A stretch of 64,000 bases of DNA, taken from the NCBI RefSeq assembly GCF_963678635.1, contig NC_087067.1:31656401-31720400 (forward strand). The letters are read 5' to 3'. The stretch's first letter is position 1; every line of letters starts with the position of its first letter. The position numbers were made by a program, and so were the translations under genes. The notes under the pieces are model-generated. The model was not told the origin of the DNA and made no database searches. It saw nothing but the letters and a program-made list of their open reading frames with translations. This document shows positions 1 through 10,560 of this stretch, one piece after another. This DNA is from Symsagittifera roscoffensis. Lineage: Eukaryota > Xenacoelomorpha > Acoela > Convolutidae.

Positions 1-2790
1 GGGCTTGCTCTTAAGCGTTCGCGATGTTCATTTCCTTTTCCATATTTGTCTTGCTGAGCTCAATTATAACTCGATTGGAGATGATCACTTCGAGAAAACC
101 TCGAAGCACTAGGTTATCCTTTATGTCTTGGGTTTGTCTGGTAAGCCTTCAGCGCTGATTGCTACAAAATCCCAGGAAAATGGTTATTTTTTTACCTGCC
201 TGCTAAATGCGATGTGCTAGCTGTCCTCGAATTTCACTGTTTTTTTTTGCATTGCCATCGAAAAATTTTAATGTTCTCATCTTGTCCCGTCATACCTATT
301 TCTAGTAGCCGCCTGTTCCAAGGTTTTGCAGATTTTTGCTTTTTTAATGCTAACTAATGCGGCCGATTGAATTTCCCTACTAAGAATAAAAATTTCTCTG
401 GTGAGGCAGAAGGTATAAATTTTAATCCAAAACATATGCTATTTATAGCCCAATTCAATTTTTTTTCTGAAGATAGCCTTGAAACTGCCTTAAATTGCGA
501 TCATTTTTTTTTCTTCAATATCTGAATGGCTTAATTTTAAACAATGAAGCAAAGCAACAAAAACAATGTGGAAGTTGTTGTTCAATAGTATCTATCCTTT
601 TAAATAATTTGGTAACTTTGTGGAATTTTTTTTTAAATTTGAAATTGAAATAACGGATTGGAAGCAAGAATCGGACTTCAAAAATTACATTCAGAATTTT
701 TTGCTTTGTACTGATCTTTTATAAGAAAGTTGGTCAGTTTACTCAATTTGTGTATATTTTTGTGTCACAGAAAATTTTAAATTTTGATTTTGATGCAATC
801 AAACTCCTTGATTTTTGGTTTTTGGAGAAAATTTCAAAACGTCAATTGAAGCTAGGAATGATGCAATTATCAAACAGTTGTCTGCATTTTGCAACAAAAA
901 ACACTCATGGGATAATCATTTTTTTGTCGTTGATAAATAGAATGAACAACAACGGAACCAAACGGAACCAGTCTCTTGCTTTAAGTCACAACATTTTAAC
1001 TTCAATCCAGTCAGAACAAAGCGCCATTCACGTGTCCTTTTTCAGGCTTTGCTTGACAAATTTTTGATGAAATGCATTTCTTTCAAAAAAACCTATTTAA
1101 TTTGAGATTTAAAAAAGTTTTTTATATGAAATGGAGTTAAAAATCTTTGAAAAATCAAAAAAAGCTGTTTCTAGACCAATTTTTAAAGTTTTTTTTGACA
1201 AGATAGATCAACGCATTCTCAACGCATGAGAACAAATTGCAAAACAATAACTTGATGTTTCTTTCAAATGTTCTGTTATTCGAGCGTGAAAAAAAAACAA
1301 TTGAGAGACCTTGGGAGACTCACATATTAGTGAATTTGTGCGAACATTGTTCGGTTTCATCGGTTCATCTTTTTTCGGGTGAAGGTTTTACATTTGGTTT
1401 TTTGAGTTTGGATTCAAAAAAATATACTGTACAGGCCTTGATAATATAAATAAGGTGTTTTGATTGGCCGTGGACTATTTCCCAAGCAAAAACGGTGGGA
1501 GCGCTCAGAGGTTTTCTGATACAAATTTTTCTAAGGGTATCATACCATATGCTGGAAAAAAATGGAATTTGGATTATAATGTTCAGACATCACATACCCA
1601 CAAATTTTTCTCATGTTTGAAAATCTATAGCTAACTTGACTAGCAAATTTTTTTTTGATTGATTGTTTCCTTGAATCAATTACGTAGCTTCGTAATTCTG
1701 CTGTTACTTGACAAAGAACCACACAGTTGGTTTGTTTTGCTGGTTTGTTTTCAAAATTGAGGGAACACTTCGCGAAAGTTGTTTTTTACTAATTCTCAAT
1801 TAAACTAGCCAATTGCTCCTGACAAAGACATTTTTTTTGTCTTTCAATTTCGGTGTTTTGATTCCGACATTCTTAAAACGAATCAGGCTTGTTTTTCAAA
1901 TTTTGTTCGCATTTTGATTCAAACCATTTTAGATCGAGCACAATTCTGATACATGCACAATTTTTTATTTAAAATTTACAATAAACTTGTTTCTAATTGG
2001 CGAGTTTTTGACGCGTTGAAAAAAAACTCCAATTGCTTCGTAGTCAGCAATGAAGTAATCAACATGAGTTTTTGCCGAAGCACTGACTCGCTTCTAGTCA
2101 TTGAGACAGAAAACTTTTAATCCATAAGGAGTAATTAAGGACTCCAAAATGTCTTTTTCTGATTTTTTCAAGTTGTTCAAGTTATAATCACACATGAGTG
2201 TTATCTAGTTAGAAACTGAAAAAAATTTCAGTTTTGCGTGGTTATTGTTTTAATAAGTCAAGACTTTATAGTGTTTGGATTATAACATAAACAATCAATA
2301 TTTTGTCTTTACTCCTAAGTTGAAAGTTCGATTTCCTTTTAACTCATTTGATCAGGCTTTTTTAACAAACAAAATTAGGCCTTTCCTGTGTTTCGAAGCC
2401 TTTTTGATTGGTATAAGTAACGAAACACCGCCAGTTTTCTAATTTTTGATAATTGTTTATCAAATCTACACATTACACTTCTTTCTGATTCTAACTCCCA
2501 CACCTTCAAACCTTATTTTTGTTTAAGTTTTAAAATCTTTTCGTTCCTATCTGTTTGTAATTTCCCAATTTACATCTGCGCTGTTTGCCTCAAAATCCAA
2601 CTGCTGAAGGTGGAGGCCTACCGGCGATAAACTATCTTTTCGCGGACGCACTTCCATCTAAATTTGATATAACCTCGTGTCTAATGTTTTCCAGCAACCG
2701 CGTTGCAAGCTTTTGAGCGTTCTCTAGCATTGTTAAGAGCTTAATTTATTGAGGTTTCCAGACTGAAGAAACGAGTGAGCTGAAAAGCAA
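1..2790. other. No gene recognised; AT-rich intergenic or intronic DNA
   Basis: Long A and T runs dominate. The open frames here are short and low in complexity and lack a protein-like residue pattern. I see no repeat with clear ends and no RNA gene. Confidence 0.6.
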
Positions 2791-3091
2791 TCACAATACA
2801 CTTGCATCCAGGTGATCAAATATCCTACCAATGCGTGCCGGGATTTGGTTCTCTTTTTTCAGTTTCTCAGCAATTTGACAAATCTTCGCATTTGAAGACC
2901 ACTCCCTAAAGTGCTTCATTCTATTTATGTTTTTTTTTTGCCTCGAATACCGTAGTTCTAAATCTTTGCTAAGAACCATATCGAATACCGAATTCTTGAA
3001 ATCGGTGTAGATGCAGTCGGTACAGAATACCTTATCTAGTTCTGAGGTCCAGTCTTCCAAGAACTGAAAAGTTACAGGGGCGCTGATCGCC
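2791..3091 (-). CDS. Probable exon of the helicase/ankyrin-like locus, older copy
   Basis: An open frame of about 100 residues follows a good acceptor (TCTTGCAG, minus strand) at 3092 and runs to a stop at 2791. The product is polar and helical, with a DFKNS segment followed by hydrophobic and charged alternation and ending in an IGRIFDHLD motif. Its neighbour-relative position, left of the 3.38-5.13 kb duplicated block, is the same as that of exon 7687-7977 left of the 8.09-10.56 kb block. Both share a DFKN-x(n)-hydrophobic-K/H-x-L-E/K-L pattern, so I infer that the two are paralogous exons. Function is not recognised. It could be the last coding exon of the minus-strand gene or a leftover from a decayed duplicate. 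Confidence 0.4.
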
Positions 3092-4019
3092 CTGCAAGAG
3101 ACCAAACTGTTTATTTGAAATAAGATAATTATATGCAAATGCTTTTATGCAAATGTCTCGAATCACTCTCTCTGAGATTTGTCAGAAGAATGTTTGTTGT
3201 GAAGTTTTTTAGAAAAAAAATCTTGCTTGACTCGCCTGTCTGTAATTTTTTCTTGTAGATTTTTGTCTTTCTTTTTGAACAATGCCGAGTTGCGAGCTTT
3301 TGTCGAGTTTTGTGGTATCACTCCAGTCTAGAGATTTCGCGAAGATCTTTGGTATCGGTATCTGTGTGTCGAAGAGAGTATCTGTTTTACCAAACCTTTA
3401 ATTTCATTAAATGATATCTAAGTTCACAGTTTCTGATCAATTGCATGTTTGAAACATATTTGGTTTTCTGACACAACTTTGTTATATCAAGGATTCAAGG
3501 TGTATTGAATCAAAACTTCCGGTGTTGGTTGGAAAGATATGGTAAAACAAGAAAAACTCCTATTTGTTAACAAGTTTTTAAAACTTTATTAAATTTGTTC
3601 TTCGCAATAAAAAAGGAGCATTTTTGTTCACTGTTGACTTATTTGGTACCCAGCTTTTCATCAAACGAAATCGACAAAACTTAAAAGTGTGCAAAAAAAA
3701 AAAGAAAACTAAGACTTCTTATTATTGGACACTATATAAGGACCGGAAGCAAAACAGCATCGAGTTACTGTATCTTTTCTACCAGTTTGGGGAGCAAAAC
3801 ACAGCAAACTAAAGTGCAATCAAACGATTTGTTGCAATACAATTACTGTTTCCTTTTAACTGTTATAAATTGAAATGATTTTTTTTCGAACTGCACAGGG
3901 TTATGAAAATTATGATTTTAATCTGGTAGAAAGTTTTTTTTTTTAATCTCAAACTTATCAAATAGCTGTATTGTTTACAAGAACTTGTGTTCATTCAAAG
4001 TAGGTTTTCCGTTTAATTG

Positions 4020-4450
4020 CGCTTTTGTGTGAATCAGTTGACCCCAAGAGAAGTCTAGTAAGAACAGTGTAGGTCCTGATGATGAGTTCAGTCTCCAGTA
4101 AGCCAACGTATCGCTACCGAATTGCACCCGCCCACAAGACCCCTTCGAATGAGGAGGCTGGCTCCACGGCACAAGCGAGATGGAGAAAGTTTTGATACCT
4201 TCCCGATTTCGCTCACCTTTCCTATGCAGTTTTCCATTCTTGAGAAAGATCGCACTGGTAGCCAACGAATTGGGTGAAAAAATTATATCGCATCTACTCA
4301 CAACTGAGAATAAAATCCGAGGCAACTCAAATTTCTCCGATTTGTCAAATGCAAATTCGAATGATTTTTGGGCCATCAATCTTATGCAAGATGAGCTCAG
4401 AAGAATTATTGGCTACTAACAGACATTTGGTAGTTTCGACTCTATCGTTA
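4020..4450 (-). pseudogene. Decayed copy of exons 8731-8991 and about 9037-9213
   Basis: The minus strand is homologous to the two adjacent exons of the better-preserved copy at 8.7-9.2 kb. The part before the splice donor still reads as protein (FEFAFDKSEKFELPRILFS, then GTGAGT). After the acceptor the frame equivalent to CDLAQD meets a TAG and then a TGA within a dozen codons. The long open frame in another phase here is an accident of that decay. I infer a pseudogene fragment from the older segmental duplicate. A working exon would need a different reading frame from its paralogue. Confidence 0.6.
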
Positions 4451-4829
4451 ACAACTGCTGCCCTTCTTTTTACCCCGTGTTTTTCCTACAGCCAACTAAT
4501 TCAATGAATTCGTCGACAATTAAAGTTGAGGGACAATCAAAAAGCTGTACAATCACGTAAATAATTAAATTTATGTTTGAAGTCTTTTACTGCATAATGG
4601 TTTGCTTGAAGTCTTTCACAGCATGATGCTTAGTTTAAACGTCTTAGTTGTATCGCCTGGTGTGAAAATACAAAATGTTTGTTAAACAAATTTGGTAGTT
4701 AATTTTTCAGGTTAGGACCACACGATTGCCTACAGTTATTTGATACAACTAATTTCAAAAATACAACAAAAATCCTTATTCAAAATCGTTCAGAGTAGCT
4801 TCTCCCAGTGTGGTGTAGACTTTTGCGGT

Positions 4830-5010
4830 GAAGTCTGCAATAATCGGATCTACCCTGTGGATCCCGGCGACATGGTTGACTTATTGGGACGCTGGGCTGG
4901 TTTGTACTTCATATAATTAGTGCGATGTAAAATTTGATTTGGTCCATTTTTCACCAGCAGCTCGATCGAGGCCATGTCTGCCAACGTCGCACGTCGCATT
5001 GCCTAGTGTT
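4830..5010 (-). pseudogene. Decayed copy of the ankyrin-like exon 10332-10460
   Basis: The minus strand matches the ankyrin-like exon of the partner copy (ATLADMASIELLV, then GPNQILHR). An inserted stretch around 4870-4890 breaks the alignment just before the second helix, and a stop follows in the equivalent frame. The open frames called on either strand here are other phases of the same DNA. Confidence 0.6.
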
Positions 5011-5283
5011 TCAACGCCCAAGTGCAAACCTTGGAGGGCTTTATTGAACAATCGTAAACCTTGGGGCCGTTCGACAATTTTGCCTTGTACTTTCCCCGTT
5101 CGGATAAGTGCCAATCTAGTGTCAATATGTTTCTAACTTATTCACTTTGATATGGATTTTTTTTTGCTAAAAACATGCGCGCGAGCAAGATTAACTCTTA
5201 ATTCATTGCGATAACACATCAGCCAGAATTTACTGGAAGGCAGGGGTGATGTTAAGATCAATTAAGAGGACTTTCGTTGTGAT

Positions 5284-5638
5284 CAGGGGGCGGATCTAGG
5301 ATTTTCTCGAGGGGGGTGCGGATTTTCAAGAAAATTTCAAAAATTTTGTGGACCTTTTTTTAGGTCAACTAAATTGAATTTTTGAGCTCTCCCAAATCAC
5401 TATAAAGACCCCATTTGGACTAAATTTTCAAAAAAAAACAGGCCAAAAAAGGCGTTTTTAGGCGCTTTTTGGAAAAGTTTGACCAAAACTTGCGTTTTTT
5501 TGGCCCGAACTCCCCCCCCCCCCCTCAAACTAGTATGTTTTGACGCCCAAGACGCCTGGAGGGGAGGAGCGAGGGGGGGGGGGGATGGGGGGGAGGGGGG
5601 AGGAAAGGCATCTGCCCCCCTTCCTAAATCCGCTGGTG
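5284..5638. mobile_element. hAT-like MITE with 8-bp target duplication
   Basis: The element starts CAGGGGGCGGATCTAGGA and ends TCCTAAATCCGCTGGTG, an imperfect terminal inverted repeat with a CA-G-G type end. The 8 bp GTTGTGAT lie immediately on both sides (5276-5283 and 5639-5646). An 8-bp duplication with CAG-type ends is typical of hAT elements. The inside holds no gene, only AAAATTT-rich DNA and a long G run. Related sequence lies at 6493-6893 and 6955-7370. Confidence 0.8.
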
Positions 5639-5646
5639 GTTGTGAT

Positions 5647-6492
5647 CATGTTCGTACAACAAAATGTCTCAAACTACCGCGCAATTAAGAATAAGCAGCT
5701 GAAAACTATTTTGAAGTTGATGACTCTCAGATTGCGTTGATCTCCAACTACATCATCGTTACGAAGTAGATCTCACTCTTTTTTAAAGAAATACTGAGTA
5801 CGGAACTTACTGTTCTACTTACAAATCAACTGGCAACTCTTGTTGAAAATATTTGCTATTTATGATTTGTGGTTCTTCCTATAGCTACAACTTTGTCCGA
5901 AATCTTTGCATTCGTAGTTTTCAATTTAGAAGAAATCTTTGCCTACATTTTTTGCAAATTTCTCGTTGTAATTTTGTATAGTTGTATTTTCAAATTTCAA
6001 TTGTTTCCTTTATGAAGATGTAAATTTTCAACTGAAAATTCAGTTGTGCTGAAGTCGGTAAATGAATTTTTTTTACAACTTATTTTTCTCTAGTATGCGA
6101 AATTGAAGATAGGTTATTGAATAAAGATGTGAATAAAAGCAATAGATGATGTTTTTCTTAAGAACTGAAGTTAGGTTTTTATAAACCAAAACAAATTTCG
6201 CGTTTTTTCATTGATCTGATGCCGCTTACAAGAATTAACCTTCGATAGGTGCAGTTGCTGGGATAATTTTAAGTCTAAAACCATTTTCATTGGGTTTGCA
6301 ATTAAATAAGGCGCAACCAATTTTGCTGGTAGATATTTAAACATAGATATCTTAAAACTTAAAATATGAACTTCAAATTAGACCTATTTGAAACTCAAGT
6401 GTTAAAAATTACGGCGGCGTAAGATAAACGAACAGAACGTCCATATGAAAACACTGACAGGGAACTGCTTTCAATAACAGCTTCACTTCATT
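5647..6492. other. No gene seen
   Basis: AT-rich spacer between two members of the hAT-like MITE family. No coding pattern and no repeat with clear ends. Confidence 0.5.
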
Positions 6493-7370
6493 CAGGGAGG
6501 ATCTATGAGTTTCTTGAGGGGGGAGGGGTTCAAAAAAATTCGAAGCTTTTTATCGATTTTGTTGTAGATTGACCAAACTGATCGTCTGAGCTCTTCTAAG
6601 TCGCTAAAAAGACCAATTTTTTGAAATAACATACCAAAAAAGCATTTTTAGGCACTTTTTGAAAAATTTTGTCCAAAAAAATGAGTTTTTTGGCTTGCGC
6701 TTCCCCTTAAACGTAGTATGTTTTGAAGCCGAGTGTAAATTTTTGAAAACTTTTAGGGTCTGTCAACCAAAAATGGATATTTCGAAAAAAAACAAAAGGG
6801 GACATTTTGGGTCGGCAGAGGATCGAATTTCTGAGGTAGGGGGAGAACGTCCGCCTCTTCCCGATTTCCCCCTCTCCTATAAACCCGATGCTGGCTTAAC
6901 TTATTATTCAGTTTTTTTTTACATTGGTATGGTAAGACGAAAAAATTTCAAAGATTTTAGTGTTTTTTAGGATCGAATTGGAGACCGTAAATTTTCGAAA
7001 ATTTTGCCGACCTTTTTTTTAGGTCGATCAAATTGATTTTCTGAGCTCTCCTAAGTCACCAAAAAGACCCACTTTTGACAAAGTTTTCTGCGCCGCAGTC
7101 AAAATTTGAAAAACAGGCCAAAAAAGCGTTTTTAGGCACTTTTTTGAAAATTTTGACCAAAAGATCGCGTTTTTTTGGCGCGCGCTCCCCCTATAAAATG
7201 AATATATATTGGCGCCGAAGACGCCTTTAGAAAAATTTTAGGGTCCGTTAGCCAAAAATGGATAGTTCAAAATAGTACAAAGGGGGGACCCTTTGGGTCG
7301 GCAGGTGGTCGAATCACTAAGAAAAAGCGTCCGCCCCCCCCCCCCCCCGCCTCCCCTAAATCCGCCCCTG
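6493..7370. repeat. Two further diverged copies of the CAGGG..GGATC MITE family
   Basis: A second copy starts CAGGGAGGATCTATGA at 6493. A third lacks a clear left end but finishes CTAAATCCGCCCCTG near 7369. Both share internal landmarks with 5284-5638: GAGCTCTCCTAAGTCAC, AAAAAGAC, and GGCACTTTTTGAAAA followed by the GCGCTCCCC stretch. No matching 8-bp flanks were found, so these may be nested or truncated. C runs and a CA microsatellite follow at 7417-7462. Confidence 0.65.
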
Positions 7371-7686
7371 GAAAAATTGAATGTTTTTTTTTCCTCCATT
7401 TTACCCTTCTTTTACCCCCCCCCCCCCCCCCCCCCGCCCTTTCACACACACACACGCACACAATAAGTAAAACAAATTGAGATGTATTTAGCACCTCTTA
7501 TTGTATAAATAAGACTAAATCGCTATTCATCATTAAATTTAGACTTCTTAAGTTAAACTCTCTTAGTTGATCAATCAAAGGTGAAAATTAGACAGTGTGC
7601 TATCATCAAAAACTACTCCGTGACTTATCCCCTAGGACTTATCTCAAAAAGGAATAATTTGTATGTCTTTTCAAAGTTCATTTTTA

Positions 7687-7977
7687 TCAGGAATTGAGAT
7701 TTTGTAATTGGGAGTGCCAGTAGTTCTGATAATAAGTTCCTTTCTCGCTGCTAAAGAACAAATTTTTTCTTTTATCGTCCGCGAGAAGAACTGCAGTACA
7801 CATCTTCAGTTCATGCTTGATTGCAATATCCATGATGTTTTTGAAGTCCGCGCCTTCTCTGGCCTTGAAGAAATCGTCCAAATTAACGTCAGTTGTTTGC
7901 ATCAGAACACTGTCTGGAATTTGACTACAAGCCAACAGCAGGCTCAGAGATTTAGCCAACTCTTCGTCGTGTATTTC
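7687..7977 (-). CDS. Probable exon, helical/ankyrin-like part of the helicase locus
   Basis: The open frame runs from a weak acceptor (TTAAG, about 7978) to a stop at 7687, about 96 residues. It begins IHDEELAKSLSLLLACSQ and continues with an ADFKNIMDIAIKHELKMC segment whose hydrophobic spacing resembles the two helices of an ankyrin repeat. This is inference from the residue pattern, as the ankyrin consensus is weak. It lies downstream, in minus-strand order, of exon 8731-8991. The stop could be the end of the gene. A paralogous exon appears to lie at 2791-3091. Confidence 0.5.
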   Translation of the reverse strand, partial: EIHDEELAKSLSLLLACSQIPDSVLMQTTDVNLDDFFKAREGADFKNIMDIAIKHELKMCTAVLLADDKRKNLFFSSEKGTYYQNYWHSQLQNLNS

Positions 7978-8730
7978 TTAATTCGATGCAATTTTGAGCT
8001 TATAGTAGAATTTTTCTGACGATTTTCGTTAAGCAATGACCATGACTTTGCGTAATTCAACAGCAGTATTAAAATACAGGTACGTCGAGGAGCGCATCTG
8101 TTTTGCCCCCACTTGTAATTTCATTAAATGACACCTAAGTTCACAGTTCCTTGGTCATTTGAAAATTTTGCAAGCAAGGTATTTACCCAGTTTGAAACAT
8201 ATTTGGTTTTCAGACGCAAATTTGTTATAACAATGATTCATGGTGTATTAAATCAAAAAAACAGGCGTTGGTTGGGGAGATATAGTAAAACAAGAAAAAA
8301 CCTTATTTCTTTTTTAAGTTATTAAAACCTTATCAATTTTTTTGGTCGCGATGAAAATTTAAGCATTTTTTTGTTTTTTATTGATTTATTTGGTACCCAG
8401 CTTTTTCATGAAAGTAAAACGAAATCGACAAAACGCAAAGTGTGCAAAAAATGAGAACTAAGAATTCACCTTATTTGACAGTATTTGATGGCCTTAAACA
8501 AAATAGCATCGAGTTACTGTCTCTTTTCCCATAGTTTGGGGACCAAAACACAGCAAACAAAAGTGCAATCAAACAATTTTTTGCAATAGTATTAGTTTCC
8601 TTTTAATTATTATAAATTGAAATACATTTTTTTCGAACAACACAAGGTTTGCGTACTTGAAAATTTTGGTTTTGAGCTTGTAGAAGGGTTGTTTGTCATC
8701 TCAAATTTATCAAATAGCTGTGTTGTTTAC

Positions 8731-8991
8731 AAAAACTTTCCGTTTAATTGCGCTTTTGTGTGAATCGGTTGACCCCAAGAAAAGTCTAGTAAGAACAGTG
8801 TGGGTCCTGATGATGAGTCCCAGTTCAGTCTCCAGTAAGCCATCGTATCGCCTCAGAATTGCAACCGCCCACGAGACCCGCTCGAATGAGGCTGGCTCCA
8901 CGGCACAAGCGACTTGGAGAAAGCTTCGATGCTTTCCTGTTTTCGCCCATCTTTCGTAGGCATCAGATTTCAAATCTTGAGCAAGATCGCA
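8731..8991 (-). CDS. Exon of the helicase/ankyrin-like gene, helical region
   Basis: An 87-codon exon with acceptor TGGCTACCAG (minus strand) and donor TTTTT|GTAAAC. It enters and leaves in phase 0, and the preceding exon ending at 9037 also leaves in phase 0. The product runs from CDLAQDLKSDAYERWAKTG through a long helical stretch (VSWAVAILRRYDGLLETEL). No known domain is recognised. The decayed copy at 4.0-4.25 kb has stops in the same frame, which argues that this copy is under constraint or is younger. Confidence 0.6.
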
Positions 8992-9036
8992 CTGGTAGCC
9001 AACGAATTGGGTGAAAAATAAATCGCATCTACTCAC

Positions 9037-9213
9037 ATCTGAGAATAAAATCCGAAGAAAATCAAACTTCTCTGATTTGGAGTGATAATTGTCAAACGCA
9101 AATTCGAATATATTTTGGCCATCAAACTTATGCCAGACGAGCTCAGAAGGAATGTTGATTGCAAACAGACATTTGGCAGTTTCGACTCTATCGTAAACAG
9201 CTGCTGCCCTTCC
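9037..9213 (-). CDS. Exon of the helicase/ankyrin-like gene
   Basis: The minus-strand frame ends FLRILFSD directly before a consensus donor (GTGAGT, rc of 9031-9036) in phase 0 and joins in frame to exon 8731-8991. It contains CLFAINIPSELVWHKF and an FEFAFDNYHSKSEKF segment. The 5' edge is uncertain: the only AG sites near 9213 lack a pyrimidine tract, and an in-frame TAA lies further upstream. The domain is not recognised. Confidence 0.5.
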
Positions 9214-9466
9214 TTACCCCGTGTTTTTTCTACAGCCAGCCTATTCAATTAATACTTGAACAGCTCCAGTTTCAGATCTATTCAATTCAGTTTCATCAGT
9301 GACTCCTAATTTAAACTAAAATTCGCAATGAAGAAATCGTTTGTTCAAATTAAAAAAAGTTCAAACACTCATTAAACGTGGCTGCTCAAATTTTATAGGT
9401 TGCGACTTCTTTAGTAAAGTATCTGTAAGGATTATTTCAATATGACAAATTTATATGTTTTTTTCT

Positions 9467-9860
9467 CTATAAAAAGTAATTCCAAATGCACTGTTGCCGT
9501 TGTTCAAAATTAAATTTATGTAAAAAAGAGGCAGCCCTGTTGTAAGCTAATTTATCTTCCTGTTCATCAAGCTCTCGCAGCGCAACATCCAAAATTGAAG
9601 CATTCGGTAAAAGATGCTTCAGTTCATTTCCCAGAATATTGTGTTTTTCCAAGAAAGTTATGACTGATTTAAATGCGTCAACGTTCCCAGAACAGATTGA
9701 CAAGTAGAGCAAATGCAAGCTGCCAGCACTTAGAGAATTGCTTTTATCGTCACGCAGAACCCTTTCTCCTAGTTTGCAAACCCAATCGAATTTTGAGTCC
9801 AAACTTTCATCTAAAACATAATATGTTTCAAAAGCAATATGTTTTGATTGACAGAATCCA
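9467..9860 (-). CDS. Exon of the helicase/ankyrin-like gene, repeat-like helical region
   Basis: An excellent acceptor (TTTTTTTCAG, minus strand) lies just above 9860. The frame is then open for about 130 codons to a stop at 9467. It reads GFCQSKHIAFETYYVLDES, then LHLLYLSICSGNVDAFKS, a good match to the helix-turn-helix of an ankyrin repeat (LHxL..icsGNvdafksV). This exon is absent from the decayed copy at 3.4-5.1 kb. The stop near 9469 may be real, or an internal donor (AACA|GTGCAT) may be used. Confidence 0.55.
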
Positions 9861-10331
9861 CTGAAAAAAATATTTCTTGAATATTAATAAAAAAACGATA
9901 TCAAAATCCCAGAAGATGGAAATCACGGCCCATAAGGCCCTTGGAGAAATCGTGCCTTAATATCGTCGAAAAATAAAGTTGAGGGGGAATAAAAAGGCTG
10001 TACAATTGTGTAACTTAGCTAAATTTATGTACAAAATATTTGTTTGAAGTCTTTTACAGCATAATGTTTTGTAATAAGGTTTTATTGCTTTTTTACTGTG
10101 AAATTGGACTAATTGTAAAAATAGTTGCAAGACTTGAGTACTTTTCAATGAAATACAAAACGTTCGTTATGACAGATTTGTTAGTTAAGTTTTCCAGACT
10201 AAGAGAACACGATTGCCTACAGTTATTTGATACAATTATTTTAAAAATTTATTTAAAATCTTTATTCAAAATCTTTCAGTATGGCTTGTGGTGTAATCCT
10301 TTGCGGTGAGGTCCACATTAATCGGATCTAC

Positions 10332-10460
10332 CCGGTGGATCCCAGCGACGTGGGCTGGTTTGTACTTTCCATTCTCAGCGCGATGCATTAATTGATTTGG
10401 TCCATATGTCACCAGCAGCTTGATCGAGGCCATGTCTGCCAACGTCACACGATGCATTGC
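10332..10460 (-). CDS. Ankyrin-like exon
   Basis: A 43-codon exon between an acceptor (GCACTAG) and the donor CACCGG|GTAGAT, phase 0 on both sides. It reads MHRVTLADMASIKLLVTYG, then NGKYKPAHVAG. The spacing of L, A, LL and G, followed about 20 residues later by PAHVA, fits one ankyrin repeat running into the next (TPLHxA). It lies in minus-strand order between the helicase C-terminal exons and exon 9467-9860. The link to neighbouring exons is inferred, because the phase of exon 14283-14502 does not join directly to it. Confidence 0.5.
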
Positions 10461-10560
10461 CTAGTGCTTAAAGGCGTAAACCTTGGGGGCCACTCGACAG
10501 TTTTGCATTGCACTTTCCCCTTTCGGGTAAGTTCCAATCTAGTGTCAATAGATGTCTCAC

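Larger units (their letters stand above)
3381..5135. repeat. Segmental duplication, decayed copy (partner 8090-10557)
   Basis: This block matches 8090-10557 in order and orientation. Shared landmarks include the TGGTACCCAGCTTTT stretch (3645 and 8391), the helical exon (about 4.0-4.45 kb against 8.73-9.2 kb) and the ankyrin-like exon (about 4.83-5.0 kb against 10.33-10.46 kb). The copy here lacks the segment corresponding to about 9250-9950, which contains one whole exon. The copies are clearly diverged by substitutions and small indels. Confidence 0.85.
8090..10557. repeat. Segmental duplication, better-preserved copy (partner 3381-5135)
   Basis: Direct repeat of 3381-5135. It contains intact exon-like frames where the partner has stops, and an extra segment (about 9250-9950) that the partner lacks. 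Duplication and decay of one copy is the simplest reading. Confidence 0.85.

Noticed and set aside
750-1449. Plus-strand open frames near the left edge
   Set aside because: Low-complexity AT-rich translation, no splice context and no family pattern.
5479-5740. Two overlapping glycine/proline-rich open frames
   Set aside because: They are the G/C runs inside the hAT-like MITE.
9225-9245. Good plus-strand splice acceptor (TTTTTTCTACAG)
   Set aside because: No coding frame follows on the plus strand, while minus-strand exons with agreeing phases lie on both sides.
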